Positions 1 to 12,439 of a stretch of DNA of 64,000 bases are shown here, one piece after another. Source of the DNA: Tyto alba (lineage: Eukaryota > Chordata > Aves > Strigiformes > Tytonidae). Position 1 is the stretch's first letter. Each line of letters starts with the position of its first letter. The DNA is taken from NCBI RefSeq assembly GCF_018691265.1, contig NW_024881282.1, positions 51,839,122 to 51,903,121 on the forward strand, in the 5' to 3' direction. A program made the position numbers and the translations under genes. The notes beneath the pieces were generated by a model. The model was not told where the DNA came from and did not search any database. It saw only the letters and a program-made list of their open reading frames with translations.

Positions 1-1740
1 ATTGAACCTTTCCTGCACAGCTAAGCAGTTTCTCCTGGTTGCAAATCAATTCTGCTCACCTTCAGCAGGAACTGGTGATTTCCATCACTTGTTTTCAGGG
101 CCATACAGAAGATTATTTTTTTTTTACCCTTCTGTTTGATTCAGTGCTTGTCTGTTTCTCAGGAAGATCCCTGTAAAAACAAGGACTTGCAGTTTGAGTT
201 AGTAACACTTCTATTTGCGTGTCATTTTGCAAAAATCGGGCTTTCTCTGCAAAACATGGGGGGAAACTGGTATAAAAACAGGAAGTACATTCAGACTGAT
301 GCGCCTGCTTGCTCAGCTCACCAAAGCTTTGCCATGCAGAGAGACACAGAGGATCAGCCCTATTCTACCCTGCCTGAGGCTTTTCCTAACATTATACATC
401 CAATCTGTTTTCTGAAATCAGTTAAATTGTAAGAGTATGTCGTACAAAGTTGTTGTTATTTGCCTGTCGGCATCACCAAGAGGAGCCCTAGGACTGCCTC
501 AGGTCCCCCTGTGCTGGTTGCTGTGCAAAGACAGAAGTAGTTGTGTCCTGCCCTGAGGGGGTCTGCAGGAGAGGAGACCCATGAGAGGGAGAGGTACAAG
601 GCGGCAGAAGGTCCACACACAGCTCCAAGAGTGGCCTCAATCTTCAAATGATTCTTCAAATGTGGCATAAAACAAAGCTGCCCCCAAGGACTGCAGTATG
701 CACAAAACTGGGGGTCAGCTGTGGGTTTAATGTCCTTTTAGCACCCTGGGGCAGAGCAGGGCACACCCTGGTGGGATGTATCCTGCTGGTGGTCCACAGG
801 TGTTATGAGGTCTCTGTGTAGGCAAGAGGCTGAGGACAAAAGCGTGCGCTGCTTATTCAAGACCGTGAGAGCTTTGTGGACACGCTTGATCTAGGCTGGG
901 TGGGCAGCAGCCCTCCCTAGGCGTCATGGAATAAACACAGGGCTGGAAGATGATCGGTGCTGGTTGCAATTCCTAAACTCAACACAGTTTATCTCCGCGC
1001 TCAGTGCCTGCACAGATACTTTCTCTGTAATGATGCTCTTTGGGCCTCATTTGCTGAGGTTCTCAGTGCCTTCACGCCCTCTGACTTCAGCGCTTGGCAC
1101 CTCTGGAAAAACAAATCATACATTGCATTTTGGCTGTCTTTCAGGTAATGTAAAATTTGCTTTCACTTCATCATGAAGAAAATTTCACTCCTGTTCTCCA
1201 CCTTTACACACTGACCCACACCAACCACTGTACCCCAAGACAAGAGCTGGCTTACCCCTGGGGGTACGTAGGCAGCTCTTGCTGCACACAGCTCCATGGG
1301 GAATGCAGAGCATCTCACAGGGTGCAGGTCTGCTCTGCTGCTGTTGCTTCCTTTAGGGAAAAAAATACTGTTGCTGGAGACCTCCATGCAGTTTTCGTTT
1401 CATGCTCACATTTTTGAAAAAGGAATTGGAAATACTATATGCAGCCACTGGCAGATAAGTTGAAGTGTGAGATGAAACATCAACTGAGATTAGGTTCTAC
1501 CGATAGGCAACTGAAAATAAGCATCTGGACAGATGGTGCCAATTGATTTAACTGCAGCTGTGATGTTTAACAGGGTAGAAAATGCAAGTAAAATCTAATG
1601 AGAGCCATGCCCTACTTAAATCAGCTTCTTATTTAACTTACCAGCAGTAATCTTTGTTAATAAATTTCAGTTAAACCAATGATAGAAAAGGTAAACTGTT
1701 TTGTTAGGCTTTTAAAGCAAAGCTAGTAAAGCTGTGGGCC
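1..1740. other. Unassigned non-coding sequence
   Basis: No gene, repeat family or RNA is recognisable. Short open frames occur on both strands but overlap each other and carry no domain signature. Base composition is mixed, with a GC-richer patch at about 470-960 (many CAGG/CCTG words) and AT-richer flanks. There is a T-run at about 115-124. Confidence 0.6.
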
Positions 1741-1960
1741 TCAAAAAAAAAAAATCAGTATATATATGTAAATATACCCTCACATATACATATACAAAAC
1801 TAGACTATATTAAAAAACATACTAATATATATTAACATATAACTCATATGCATCATGCATATCATATACAGCATATATATGTTGCCATTATTGTATTATT
1901 AATATGCACTGATATATAGAGATAGGTTTTACTTATACTGATTTAAATATATGTAAAAGT
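1741..1960. repeat. AT-rich low-complexity patch
   Basis: An A-run at about 1743-1754 is followed by roughly 200 bp dominated by TATA/ATAT words (for example TATATATAT, CATATACATATA, CATATGCATCATGCATATC). It is an imperfect (TA/CATA)-type low-complexity tract rather than a clean microsatellite. It has no coding potential. Such tracts arise by replication slippage; nothing shows a specific function. Confidence 0.75.
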
Positions 1961-3489
1961 CTATCAAGCAAAGCAAGAGAAAGCAACATTGCTATTTCAA
2001 ACCACAGGGATGAAAAGAGAACAGAAAGTGTGCTACGGGAGAGGGGAAAAGGTGTGAAGAGGCGGGAAGAGAGCAGAGGTGAAAGCCTGGAATAGATCTG
2101 TGCAGCTTCTCTTCAGACTCTGCAAACGATGCCACAAAGCTGTTTTCCTCTCTGTGCTTCCTCACGAAAGTTCTCTTTCTGTTCAGGCACAAGTTCACAT
2201 CTTTCTGGTCAGATTTAAGGTCCCTGTTGGAGGTTCCCGAGGCCCCGTGCACCGCAGCCACCTCAATGTCAGACACCAGCTCCCTGAGCTGCTCTTCTGT
2301 CCCGCTCACAACTGACTGTGCTTTGGTGCATCCTTGGAGGTCTGAGATGGGTCGGTGTCCCCAGGTGCTGTGAAAGTGAGTGAGCCTTAGTGCTGTACCT
2401 CAAAGGGACGCTGGTGCTGCAGGACTGGGGTTTCCTGCCCTTGTGCTGCATTGCCAGGCCCGGACCACCACTGCCCTTCTGGGCACAAGCCCAGGGAGCA
2501 GAGAGACGTGGCGTTGGCTCCTTGGCAGCCACCATGTCCCCGTCAAGTAGCCCAAGGCAAAAAGACCTCCCACAGCACAGGACTTGATTACAGGATCACT
2601 CTGTTCCGCATGAGGATGTGTCTAGCCTTGATAAGCCCGCTACAGACCATTTTGTGGACGTTGCATGCAGGCCAGCAAGCTCACATTGACGGGTATCTGA
2701 AAGCCTGATTCATTTATCTGCAATTCATGGAAGAGTAAAGTTGTTGCCCTTGGTCGGAAAGTTATGTGTTTGCAGCTTTCTAAAATTAGCCTCGCTTGGC
2801 CAGCCACTAACTAACTCATGTACTTGTCTAAAGTTTTTCAGCACAAGTCCCCTCAGACCAGCAATATATTCCTGTAGGGAGATTTTGGTTTGGGGAGCTT
2901 TAGCTTTTGGGAGCTGTCGAGTGCTGGCAGCTGCTGCTGAGTTCAGTAGCTCTGAAGCTGTGGGTAACCATCATTTCTTAATGTCAAACTCTCAGGTTAG
3001 AGGAATTAAAGTATTTTTCCTTTCAGGCAGCTTTGCTGTCCTATGCACACAGCTATTTTTTCTCTCTGAGCCTGTACTCATGCAAGAAATATTTCTGAAC
3101 TGCTGAGAAAATCACATGAACAGAGTAAACTGTGTGAAAACAACACCTGCTTGCCATATAGTTGGCTTCGGCATTTACACGCTACACTTGCCAAGTAGCA
3201 AGCCTCATCAAGGGACTTAGCACAGAGCAAAAAAACCCACACATGTTTGCCCTGGCTTATGGCATTTCCATAGGAGTACTGCAAGAGGTCATCTGAAAAG
3301 CGAGTGCTGAGAGCTGAGCCCACTCAGCCGTATTTCTACGTGGAGTGTTCCAGTCTCCTGTGCACAGCAATCCGGTGCCTCTGCTTTGGATTTCAGGGGC
3401 AAAGCTCCCCAGCTCAGTGCGCACACGGCACATCGCCCTCGCTGAGGAAACATGGGGTCCTGGTGGGGTGTGATGACCTGAGGGGTTAG
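1961..3489. other. Unassigned non-coding sequence
   Basis: Mixed-composition sequence with a moderately GC-rich centre at about 2220-2560. Several 60-120 codon open frames are present on both strands, but none resembles a known protein or has flanking exon signals that single it out. I see no repeat family here. Confidence 0.55.
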
Positions 3490-3584
3490 TGTAGAGATCG
3501 TGACCGTGGGTTTGCCAGGATTCCATAATACACAAGGACATGGAGGCTTGATCCTCTGAATCTCTCTACTTTATTACAGATTAC

Positions 3585-3900
3585 CACAAATACCACAAAA
3601 ATCACCACTAGCAAATATAACTATGATTAATAAAGTGAATACAAATTAGTATATATATATATATCAAGGTATTGCAATTTACTATCAGCAATCAATTATA
3701 TAGTATCAATCAACAGTATGGTATCAATCAAAAATAGCATCTATCAGTACTGTAGTACAACCAGTAACAGCAACAACCAAGTAGTTATGTACTACTATCA
3801 ATTATCACAACTTGTCATTAGTAAAGCAAACTTACAACAATATAGCAGCAGATACACTTATGATAGATTACTTATATGAATATATAACACACCAGTATGA
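3585..3900. repeat. Degenerate AT-rich tract with TATCAATCA words
   Basis: About 300 bp of AT-rich DNA in which TATCAATCA, CAATTATC and TATCAGCAATCA words recur at irregular spacing (for example at about 3708-3732), plus an (AT)n run at about 3651-3664. It looks like an old short-period tandem expansion. It lies inside the LTR-like element and may explain that element's unusual length. Confidence 0.55.
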
Positions 3901-3931
3901 AGCAAGTTAGATTTCAGAAGGAGCCAAACCA

Positions 3932-3999
3932 CCCCAAAAGAGGGGGAACAAACCAATCTGAGGGGGTGACAACACACACAGCCATCCCCAAAAGAGGGG
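3932..3999. repeat. Duplicated CCCCAAAAGAGGGG motif
   Basis: The 14-mer CCCCAAAAGAGGGG occurs at 3932-3945 and again at 3986-3999. GAGGGGGTGAC and GAGGGGATGAC follow nearby. Each copy is a small inverted repeat (CCCC...GGGG). The two copies lie between the TATA motif and the AT-rich tract of the LTR-like element. Confidence 0.7.
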
Positions 4000-4154
4000 A
4001 TGACAGACTGAACCTACAAGGTAATAGAGAATCTCACTTCACAGAGACTGGGATCAGCTGGGCATCCCCAGTGAGAGTCTGAGACCCTCTAGAAAGTTTG
4101 TGTGGGATTCAGCCAGGAAGCTCTCAGAGAGAGAGGGGCTCCATTTTGGATATC

Positions 4155-4163
4155 CTTTTTATA
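4155..4163 (-). promoter_or_regulatory. TATA-box motif of the LTR-like element
   Basis: The minus strand reads TATAAAAAG, a good TATA match. It sits about 80 bp downstream (minus direction) of an inverted CCAAT core at plus 4243-4247. The spacing fits a polymerase II promoter in an LTR U3 region. Activity is not shown. Confidence 0.35.
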
Positions 4164-4255
4164 ACATAGGGACTAAGAGAGTGTAGGACATCCTACTTTA
4201 AACAGTCAATAAATGCCGTTGTCTGTTTTTCACCTGTAACAGCCAATACACAACA

Positions 4256-7200
4256 ATGTTTTCCGTTCTTTCAGAGCAATTTTATTTTCCCGGACTGCTT
4301 TTCACCTTCTCAGATGATAAATTGCTGTTATAGTTGCTTGTTTTTCTGCTTATCAGTGGTATCTCTAGGTGTCTCCAGTTTCTAGGTACCCTAGCTGCAC
4401 TTTTCAAGCCCCATCCCCAGGCTTGCAGTCCCAGGCTGGCTGCCCTTTGGCTACCCATATTTTTCAGCAGATGATTTATTCTCTTTGCTAATTTTCTCCT
4501 TCTAACCAGTCCATCTTTATGGCTGCTCACACCACGGGGCTGGGCAGCAAGAAAAGTGAAATGCCTGCTCGGCCACAATGTGCCTGTCAGGATAAGAAAT
4601 GTGCCTATGGGATAAGAAATACCCTGGGCCATTTCACTGGCAGCACTACTGGTGAAGCCTGGTGGCCATCATGGCTCTCTCTGGTATCTAACTCCTCTTT
4701 GGTGGGGCCTAATAGAGTTTTTCTTCTCTTCCAAGCCCCTGTGTTTCATGAAGGCTCTGCCCTGCCATCAAACCTGGACAAAACTGGCCATGAGTGCTAA
4801 AATTAGTGTGAGACCAAAATTAGTGAGAAACACACTGACCAACAGGATAAACGTAAGCTTTGTTTCCCTGGGAAAATGGATTTAGGAATAGAGCAGGAGC
4901 TACACCTGGAATACTTAATGGTAGAAAACCATCTTTAATTTTAAAATGACAAAAATACAGCACTCTGTAACTGAGGCTTCCCTGGGTGTGAGCAGACCAC
5001 ATCAGCACTTTGTTCTGTGCCTTTTTCTCCTGACTTAAATTGTTCCTGATGGGATGTTGTCAGCTCTGCACAGTACACGAAGCCAAAAGTGAGGATGACT
5101 TGGGCCTCTGGGAGTAGAGCTCCATCCTCCATCCCTGGGCAGGAGGGAGAATGTGGTCCCCATGCTGGTACTGCACATTCGAGTGCAGAAGCAATGGGTT
5201 GGTTTCTGGCCCTGTTGCAGGCTGTTATTTGTCCTCTCTATGTCCTCTCCATGCCTCTCCGAGCTCAAGATTGCCACCAGACCTACCGCTCAGTACAAAT
5301 AACCAACGTTTCTCTGTGGGAGACTTGTGCAGGGATGGGGACAGGCCCTACGCACCCTGCCTGACAGGGAGTACTGGAATGTGTTGTTCTCCCAGCTCAC
5401 CAGCAAATGCAGCCAGGCTTTGTGTGAGAAGGCCATCATTGACTGTTGGATACAGATTAGGAGGAAATTAGCTCCTTTCAAAGCACTGGATCATCAGGAA
5501 TTAAGAGTTAGGGAGGGACCTCCTAGGCAAAATGCACCCAAGTGACCCTCAGGCAATGTAAGCTGTTCATGTCTGATGAGAGCAGACTCTGAAAAGCTGA
5601 AGATCAACCTGAAGAGATGGTCACTTTATATTTAGTCAATAAATAATGGCAATTATAAATAATTCATTGTTATTAATTCCATAAGCAAAGTCTTCTCTGT
5701 CTGCAGACTGACATGCTGACACATATTAAACAACCACAGCGTTTATCTCAAGCAGCCAGAGGGAGTGAGCTGGGCTCTCTTGTCCTTGTCTTTATCCATA
5801 GCCATTTCACATCACCTCAGACCCATCTGCCCAGAGCTGCTGCAGCTGGCTCTCACACAGGGCAGACCACAGAAGCACATGCTGGCACACGTTTGGGTAA
5901 AATGTACGGTGACAGCAGACACCAACCTGGCTTTGCAGACCCACTGAAAATTGACTGTGGAGTAGAGTGAGCTGGACACAGAAGTCCCTGAGCCTGACCA
6001 GACAAGGCACCCAGGCTGCTCTTCTTACAGTCCCCCCGAGTGTGTAGGGTCCCCCACTGCCACAGCAGCACAGAACAAGGGGGCCTGTGAAGTCAGAGTT
6101 TGCAGAATATGCAGCATTTTACGTGTATTTTCTCCCTGTCATTGGCTGTGTTTAGTGCCTACGGAGGGTTTGGGGGATTGCAGGTACCGGGGAACAGCTG
6201 GAAATCCATCAATCTACTGGATTTTATGTCTGTCACAGGGAAATACACCTCTCCTCCTAGGATGTGTTATGTGTTTCTGTAAATTAAAACCCAACATCTG
6301 CCTCGCAGGCCACCCAGTATCCTACAGCCAGCATCCTTGAAAATTGCATTCCTCGCAGCCCATCTCCATGGCTTCCCATACAGGTTTTAAGGTACTGTTT
6401 GATGTTTCTGACTGTTCAGGCCTGGGCTGTCAGATGTGCAGCTCTTACCAAAACTTTGTGGTGCGCTAGGTAGGGCTTTCAGAAGGATGACACACAGAAA
6501 ACCTTACAAATATTTAGAGGCTGACTTGCTGTGATTTTGTTGGGTTTTCCATTTCCTAGTAATGTTTTGTAGGTTTTTGATGTAAATGACTTGGGGGGAT
6601 TTACCCTGATACCTTCCAGCAAGATTAATTCTCTGCAAAAGGGCAGGCCTAAATATTTCCATCAAAAGTATTATTTTTTGAAGATGAACTGGAACTTTAT
6701 TTAGGTTAAATCTTTCAAAAACCACACATTTTCTTTGAACATTGTTGCTTTTCATTGAAACAGTGATGCTAGAAACCCCCCAAATTTTTAACAGTTTTTG
6801 GTAAGGGGAAAATACTTACCAGCTACTAAAAAGCCAAATAGCTTTTAATCATTTAGAATGTATAAAGATTTTTATGAAAAGACAACGTTTCCTATGGAAA
6901 ATTCTATTTAAAACAACATTAATTTTATCGCCAAACCCTCCTGCAGAAACTCTTTTTCCTATATGGCACCATCTCTGTATTCCCCATCCGGGAGAGTGCA
7001 TTAGGACATCCCAGCCAGTGCTTCGCAGAGGCACAGCTTTTACACAAGATTATTCAAGACAAAGTCCTGACACAGACCTGACGGTTTGTGGTTTTCACAT
7101 GAGTAGCAGTTTCACAAAACGACACCTGTGACTTCAACAATCCGCCTCAGCTCCTTGAAGGCGTTTTTGCAGCTTGCTAAATAGAGTTATCATCAGGATT

Positions 7201-7899
7201 ATCCAACCCCTCTGGTCAGCTCCAAGCAAAGAACTTCAGCCCTGGTACATCCAATAGTCAGGTATCTCTACTGGTCTCTTCTCTACTTCAGTTAATCACC
7301 GAATAAAAGCGATAACCAATTAATGTGTATAAATCTGCTACAGAAATGAGCGTTTGCAAATATGTATTGCACCATTTTCTTTTACTTCTTTATTATAGGT
7401 TATTGCAATTTACATACATTTTCTCTCAAAATTTAATTTGAGTTTAATAACACATGTTGCTTATATTTAATAACAATGCACTCATTGCCAGCCAGGTATG
7501 TCCAGCTCAGCAGACTTCCGTATTGCTGCCATAAATTAACTGGATGGTGGAATGTATTTTGCCACTTACAAGGTGAAGATATTTCTCTAGGCATTTGTTG
7601 GCATGAGGTGTGTTTCTCATGGTAAAGCATAGTATGTGGAAAATAATGAAGAAATCAAGATTCAATTAACACTTAATTTTTTTAAATGCCACTGCTAATA
7701 TTAATACAAACAGCATCATTTAGGTCTGGTAGGATCAAAAAGATACCTGCCTCTCTAGAAGCACTCCCAGCATGGGGACTTAATAAGGAGTTAACAGTCT
7801 ATAATACAACCTATTCATGTTCCTAGATTAGTCTGTCAAAGACAATTAATCAAAATACAAAAAGCGTTTTCTTCTCAAAATAAAAATGTATACACAGTT
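4256..7899. other. Unassigned non-coding sequence
   Basis: Apart from the small tandem duplication at 4580-4620, no gene or repeat family is recognised. 4800-4845 has a second weak internal duplication (AAAATTAGTG twice). 5340-5560 contains a 72-codon open frame without recognisable features. From about 6500 the sequence becomes AT-rich and has no notable frame. Confidence 0.55.
4580..4620. repeat. Short tandem duplication of about 21 bp
   Basis: Two adjacent copies differ slightly: TGCCTGTCAGGATAAGAAATG (first, from 4580) and TGCCTATGGGATAAGAAAT (second, from 4602). This is a local slippage duplication with no evident function. Confidence 0.75.
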
Positions 7900-8260
7900 A
7901 ATGTGATGGTTGTATTACTGACATTTTACAGGAGTTTTCTTCATACACTTTGTTGAAGTTACAGATGGAGAACAGGGGGACAAGGCCTGGCCAGGCAAAT
8001 TTGCGAAGTGTGGAAGGTCACTTGAAGCAAAAAGCCAAAATCCACTTCTGATTGCGTACATTTATTTAAAAACACATACATCGATTCCTTCAAAATGCTG
8101 ATATTTAGAGAGACTGCATTTATTTATGCACTTTTTATCTTTTGGTATGTGTTTTACAAATGCATTTGCAATAAACATGCAGAGCTGTACTCTGCCATCA
8201 TTTAAACACATGTAATCTCATTGACTTTAATGACACAGTATCAGCATTGCTGAGGGCAAA
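7900..8260. other. Candidate conserved non-coding element
   Basis: An AT-rich block without repeats, rich in TTTATTTATGCA, ATTTATTTAAAA and AATAAACATGC words that resemble homeobox and forkhead binding cores. It has no open reading frame. By texture it resembles developmental enhancers in vertebrate gene deserts. That is inference only: conservation cannot be judged from one sequence. Confidence 0.25.
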
Positions 8261-11200
8261 GTTGTGTACCATTCAGGGATCTCATTTTTGAAGATAATCG
8301 AAAACATCTCTGTATAGAAGGAAAGGGGATTTTTCCATTAGGAACTCTTTTAGATACAAAAGTATTACTTCATTGTGTGTAGCTGGTTGTGTTACTGCGT
8401 CCTTTCTTATGCAAAGCAAATTTATAAGTACTTTTCATAAAGAAGAACCAGAATGGAGTCAATTTTATAGGAATAATTAATTGAGATAATTATTTATTTT
8501 GGTACTGACTCAGGGATGGTATTTCCTCATTGGTAGTTTACTTACACAAATTTGATAGACAGAGTTTTATTTCACCCTCTCTTGAAAGATTAGGTGAACA
8601 TTTGTGAATCAGTTATTTGATCGCATTTACTCCTGATCACACTTGATTCATTTAACTGGAAAAGACTGAAAAGTCAGGGGCCAGGCTGCGGGAGGGTGCA
8701 GCAGCACTGTGCTTTCCTGGCACATCCTTCCCCGTCACTGAATTTGCATCTCCACCCTCCTCAGGGTCCCTGGCATGGTGGCAGTGCCCAGTGTGTGGCC
8801 TGGAGCTGGAGGCGAGCGTGGCTCCATGTCCCATGGGCAGCTCCATCCTCCAGCACAGGCATCACCATGCCCGCCTTGGCTTGTTGTCGAGCCATGCTCC
8901 TCTAAGGGGGAGACCTTGAAAGCCTGAACATTTCTTTTTGTTTTTTTCTGTGGTGAAAATGGTTGTTGAAATGTCAGAAATGCCCTTGGACTGAAAATCA
9001 CAGATCCTGGCTCTCTGTGGCAGAGAAGTTGGACTATGAACATAGATGGGGCAAGTGCCAATTTCTGCACTGACGCACATCCAAATAAATTATGTGACTG
9101 GAGCATGCTTTTGCTGATGATTTTACATTCAGTTATAGTCTCAGAAGTTCATGTTCTTTGTTTGAGATTTTTGTGGGGTGAAGAGAGGATTACAACAGAG
9201 GGTTTGATCCTGCCAAACTTTTGAGTGATCCTTCTCCTTTTCAAAGGTGCTGCATTCCCACTGACTTCACATTTTTTTTTGTGCTGGTTCTTTGGAGACA
9301 GACAGTCTTACTGCCTCTGAATACCTGTCACTGCCATGCAAAGCCATTCAGCATTCATTTAAACCTCCTCCCTCGCCTTTTTTTTATCCAGCAGGAAAGC
9401 ACAGTGGGAGAGACTTGGAAACAATACAAAATTGTGGTCGAGGCATTTGTTTCTTATTACATTCGCCCTTCCCAGAAACGCTAGTGGCAGCTTGCCATGA
9501 ATTAGGTCTGCTCAATAATTCAGCCCCCTCATAATCTGAAGGCACCAGTCAGAGTTGTGATGGATAACACCCTCATGTCAGATGTCAGTGTTAGGTCTCC
9601 CCAGTCTATCACCAGCCGTTGTGATCATCGATCATGATATTCTACTTACCTGCCTACTGCCACTGGCAAGCTGTAAGGGGCTTGCATTAAACTGATGGTT
9701 AATTTCCTGGATGTAGGTCCTTCATCAGCTGAGTCCTTCAGAGATATGCTGTTTTGCTTGTCTTATGGAAGAGCTGATCAAAGGCAACATAGGAGTGTTG
9801 GGTCAAACTTTGTCACCCACACTGCAGAAAATGCAACTCCCTTGCAAATGCAAACAGAAAAACTCAGCTAAAGCTTAACAAAGCTCTGTAATTTTGATAA
9901 CGGAGAATGTAGCTAAATTTCCTGAAAATAACACTGTGTGTAAGGATCAGTCAGACTTGTTCTCCAGTGCTCTTCAAGGTTCATATCACCAGTCACAATA
10001 TTTCCTAAGTCAAGATTTCCATTCTGGGAAAAGAGATTTGTCAGATCATGAAACAAGTAACTGGCTGAAGTATTATACAGGTTTTTCATATCTTAAACCT
10101 CCTGCTTCTGTTGTGTGTGCTTTCTCATTTAATTTCTTTAGGAAGAGAGACTACAGAAAGCACAAACTACAGAGCTAACCAGGGAAGATGTACAGACACA
10201 TGCAACCCCAAACACTTTTATAATGAACGCACTGGTGGTGGGATGACTTCCACTGCTAAGGGCTATGGGCTCTCGTGACTGGATGTGCAATACTCTGCTC
10301 CATCAGTGGTGCTTTATTCCTGGGCTCGGGAGGGTCCCCCTGAGTTTGCTTGCTAACAACTTGTGTGCTACAGTGGCTACTTTCTGGTTCCCAACTCTGG
10401 TACACCTCATCCCTGAATGCCCTGAAGGGGTTCCCTTGGATTGCCTGCCCAAAACCAGCCACTGGGAAACTACTTGATGAAGGTCAGTTTTGGACATTTC
10501 CAAAAATTAAGGACAACAGTGTTTAGCTACTCTTTGAGTTCCCTGTGAAAATTTCTCTGGTTTATGTTCTTATTTTAATCTTTCATGGGTTTAAAGCTTT
10601 CTGGAAGTGGAGTTGAACAGATGTCCCAAGAAGACTGATACATTTGACTATTAGTTGATCTAGCCAGAAGTGAGAACTCTAGCTTGCAAAACTTTTCGAG
10701 GTTTCAACAGTTCTTTTACTTACACTGATGATCAAAAGGCTGTTGAAATTTGTTCAGAAAAATAAATGAGGCAAAAGGGAGAAAGCGTTTGATAAGGCAG
10801 TGATTCATTCACTCACTTGGTGAGGAGAATCAAACCCAGGTGATGCTCGGTCTTGTACATTAAGATGATCTGTCTGTTTGTCTCTTTCTCCATTTAATCA
10901 GAAATATCATTCTGAACCCCAAAACCTTTCTAACAAAAGTTTCAACTACAGATATAGATTTCCTTGAAAAGTTTTGGTTTCAATGAAACATCATTTTCTG
11001 GTGAAAAACATTTAATTGAAAAGTTCCCATCCAGCTCTTGTTTTGACATCTTCTTCAAGCACTACAGGTTTGTAGGCAGTGAATCAGAAAGAAACAATGA
11101 AGCAAGCATTTTGTTTTGTCTTTCATTTTATTCAAGTTACAAAATACGGTTACATATGACAGAAATTATATATTTTATATATGTGGCATCATTCTGTATG

Positions 11201-12439
11201 ACAAGCAATAGCTTGTTTATTATTTTTTTTTTTTAAACTTGCTTCATCTGTACTGTTGCTGGGCAAAAATCTACTCTGCTTTCCTTTCTCTTAATTTTAA
11301 ATCAATGAAAACAAAACCAAACAGAAAATATTCAGAGAAGCTCTGTGAGGAAATAAAATAGAAGCAGGTGCTGTTAATGCAGAGGGTATTTATGTGTGTC
11401 TGTGGAGGAGGCATTCCTGCCCATGTTGCTTCATGCAGAGGGTACCAGTGCCAGTGTGATGTGACTCACACAAGGTGCAACATCTGCCTGGACATTTTGG
11501 TGTGCCACCAGGCACTTGCCTGCCTCAGCAGAGTAGAGGGAGGAGTGACAGTGCCCCACAGCTTCACTCTTCCCAGTGCGGGTAGCAAGCAGTGCTCAGC
11601 TCCTGTACCAGCACCACGGATTACTTCAGCCCAGCATGGGTTTTGGGCGCTGAGGCATCCTCACTTCAGCCATTTACAGGGATTGAGCCCACTGGCATCA
11701 CTGATTCTCAAGCCACAGTCCAGATATTGCCTGTGAAACTACAGGAGGTGAATGGCAACACATCCTCAGAAGCATGTTTAAAAATGACTTTCAATAAGGT
11801 TTTCAGAAAAAGAAGCAAGCTGTCATGGTGATGCTACAACATGGTTGGCAACAACCTGGGGATTTGATGGTTGTCCATCAATCTCCCACTTTTATAAATG
11901 TATTAAAAATGGTAACTTGACCCAAACTCACCAATCCCATTCATGTTTATATCCACTCTCTGGTGCTGGAGTTTTATCTGACATTTAGCTGAAATATTTC
12001 AGGAACGTTATTATTCAACAGCTTCCTTATTGAGAATGGGTCTTATAATTACATTCTTGCCTTTCTTTTTTTTTTTTTCTTATTTGAAATTCTGATTGGG
12101 ACATCTTTTTCCTAATAATTCATTGAATGAAACAGTGCCCAATGGCACGAATGAGTAGGATTAGGGAAGAGGAGATCCCAAGAATTATACCTACTGCCTT
12201 CTGACCGGCTCTGGGCAGATCCTCCTATTGTGGTTTCTTTTTTGTCTTGGGAAATTCCCCTTTTGGAGGGATACTGGTGCAGACATTTTCAGAAAATGCT
12301 GTCAGCACAACTCCTGCAGAGCTGCAGGAGGGAGGGGTCTAGGGGAGCATGGTAGGGGCCCAGGGCACTTTTGGTAAAACAGGCACAGCACAGAGTTGCA
12401 ATATCAGCAGTGAGACCACTGTCAAGTACGGGAAAAACA
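8261..12439. other. Unassigned non-coding sequence
   Basis: Alternates between AT-rich stretches (8400-8660, 10900-11340) and a GC-richer patch at 8680-8900. T-runs occur at about 11221-11234 and 12066-12079. The 123-codon minus frame around 8735-9106 and the 122-codon plus frame around 11368-11736 lie in GC-richer DNA and lack any recognisable domain, so they are treated as chance frames. Confidence 0.55.

Larger units (their letters stand above)
3490..4255 (-). mobile_element. LTR-like element, probable solo retroviral LTR in minus orientation
   Basis: Read on the minus strand, the segment has the order of a retroviral LTR. It starts TGTTGTGTATTGG (inverted CCAAT box, plus 4243-4247), has a TATA box about 80 bp downstream (TATAAAAAG, plus 4155-4163), carries a poly(A) signal AATAAA (plus 3570-3575), and could end ...ATCTCTACA at plus 3490. 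TG...CA termini are therefore available. No gag/pol/env frame and no primer-binding site is visible next to it, so a solo or fragmentary LTR is most likely. The TATA-to-AATAAA distance of about 590 bp is long for an R region and is partly filled by an AT-rich expansion. I could not find a matching target-site duplication (flanks GTTAG and ATGTT differ), so the boundaries are provisional. The alternative is an unrelated AT-rich segment with chance promoter-like motifs. Confidence 0.38.

Noticed and set aside
5327..5545. 72-codon plus frame with a retroelement-like look
   Set aside because: No catalytic or structural motif of gag, pol or transposase could be identified.
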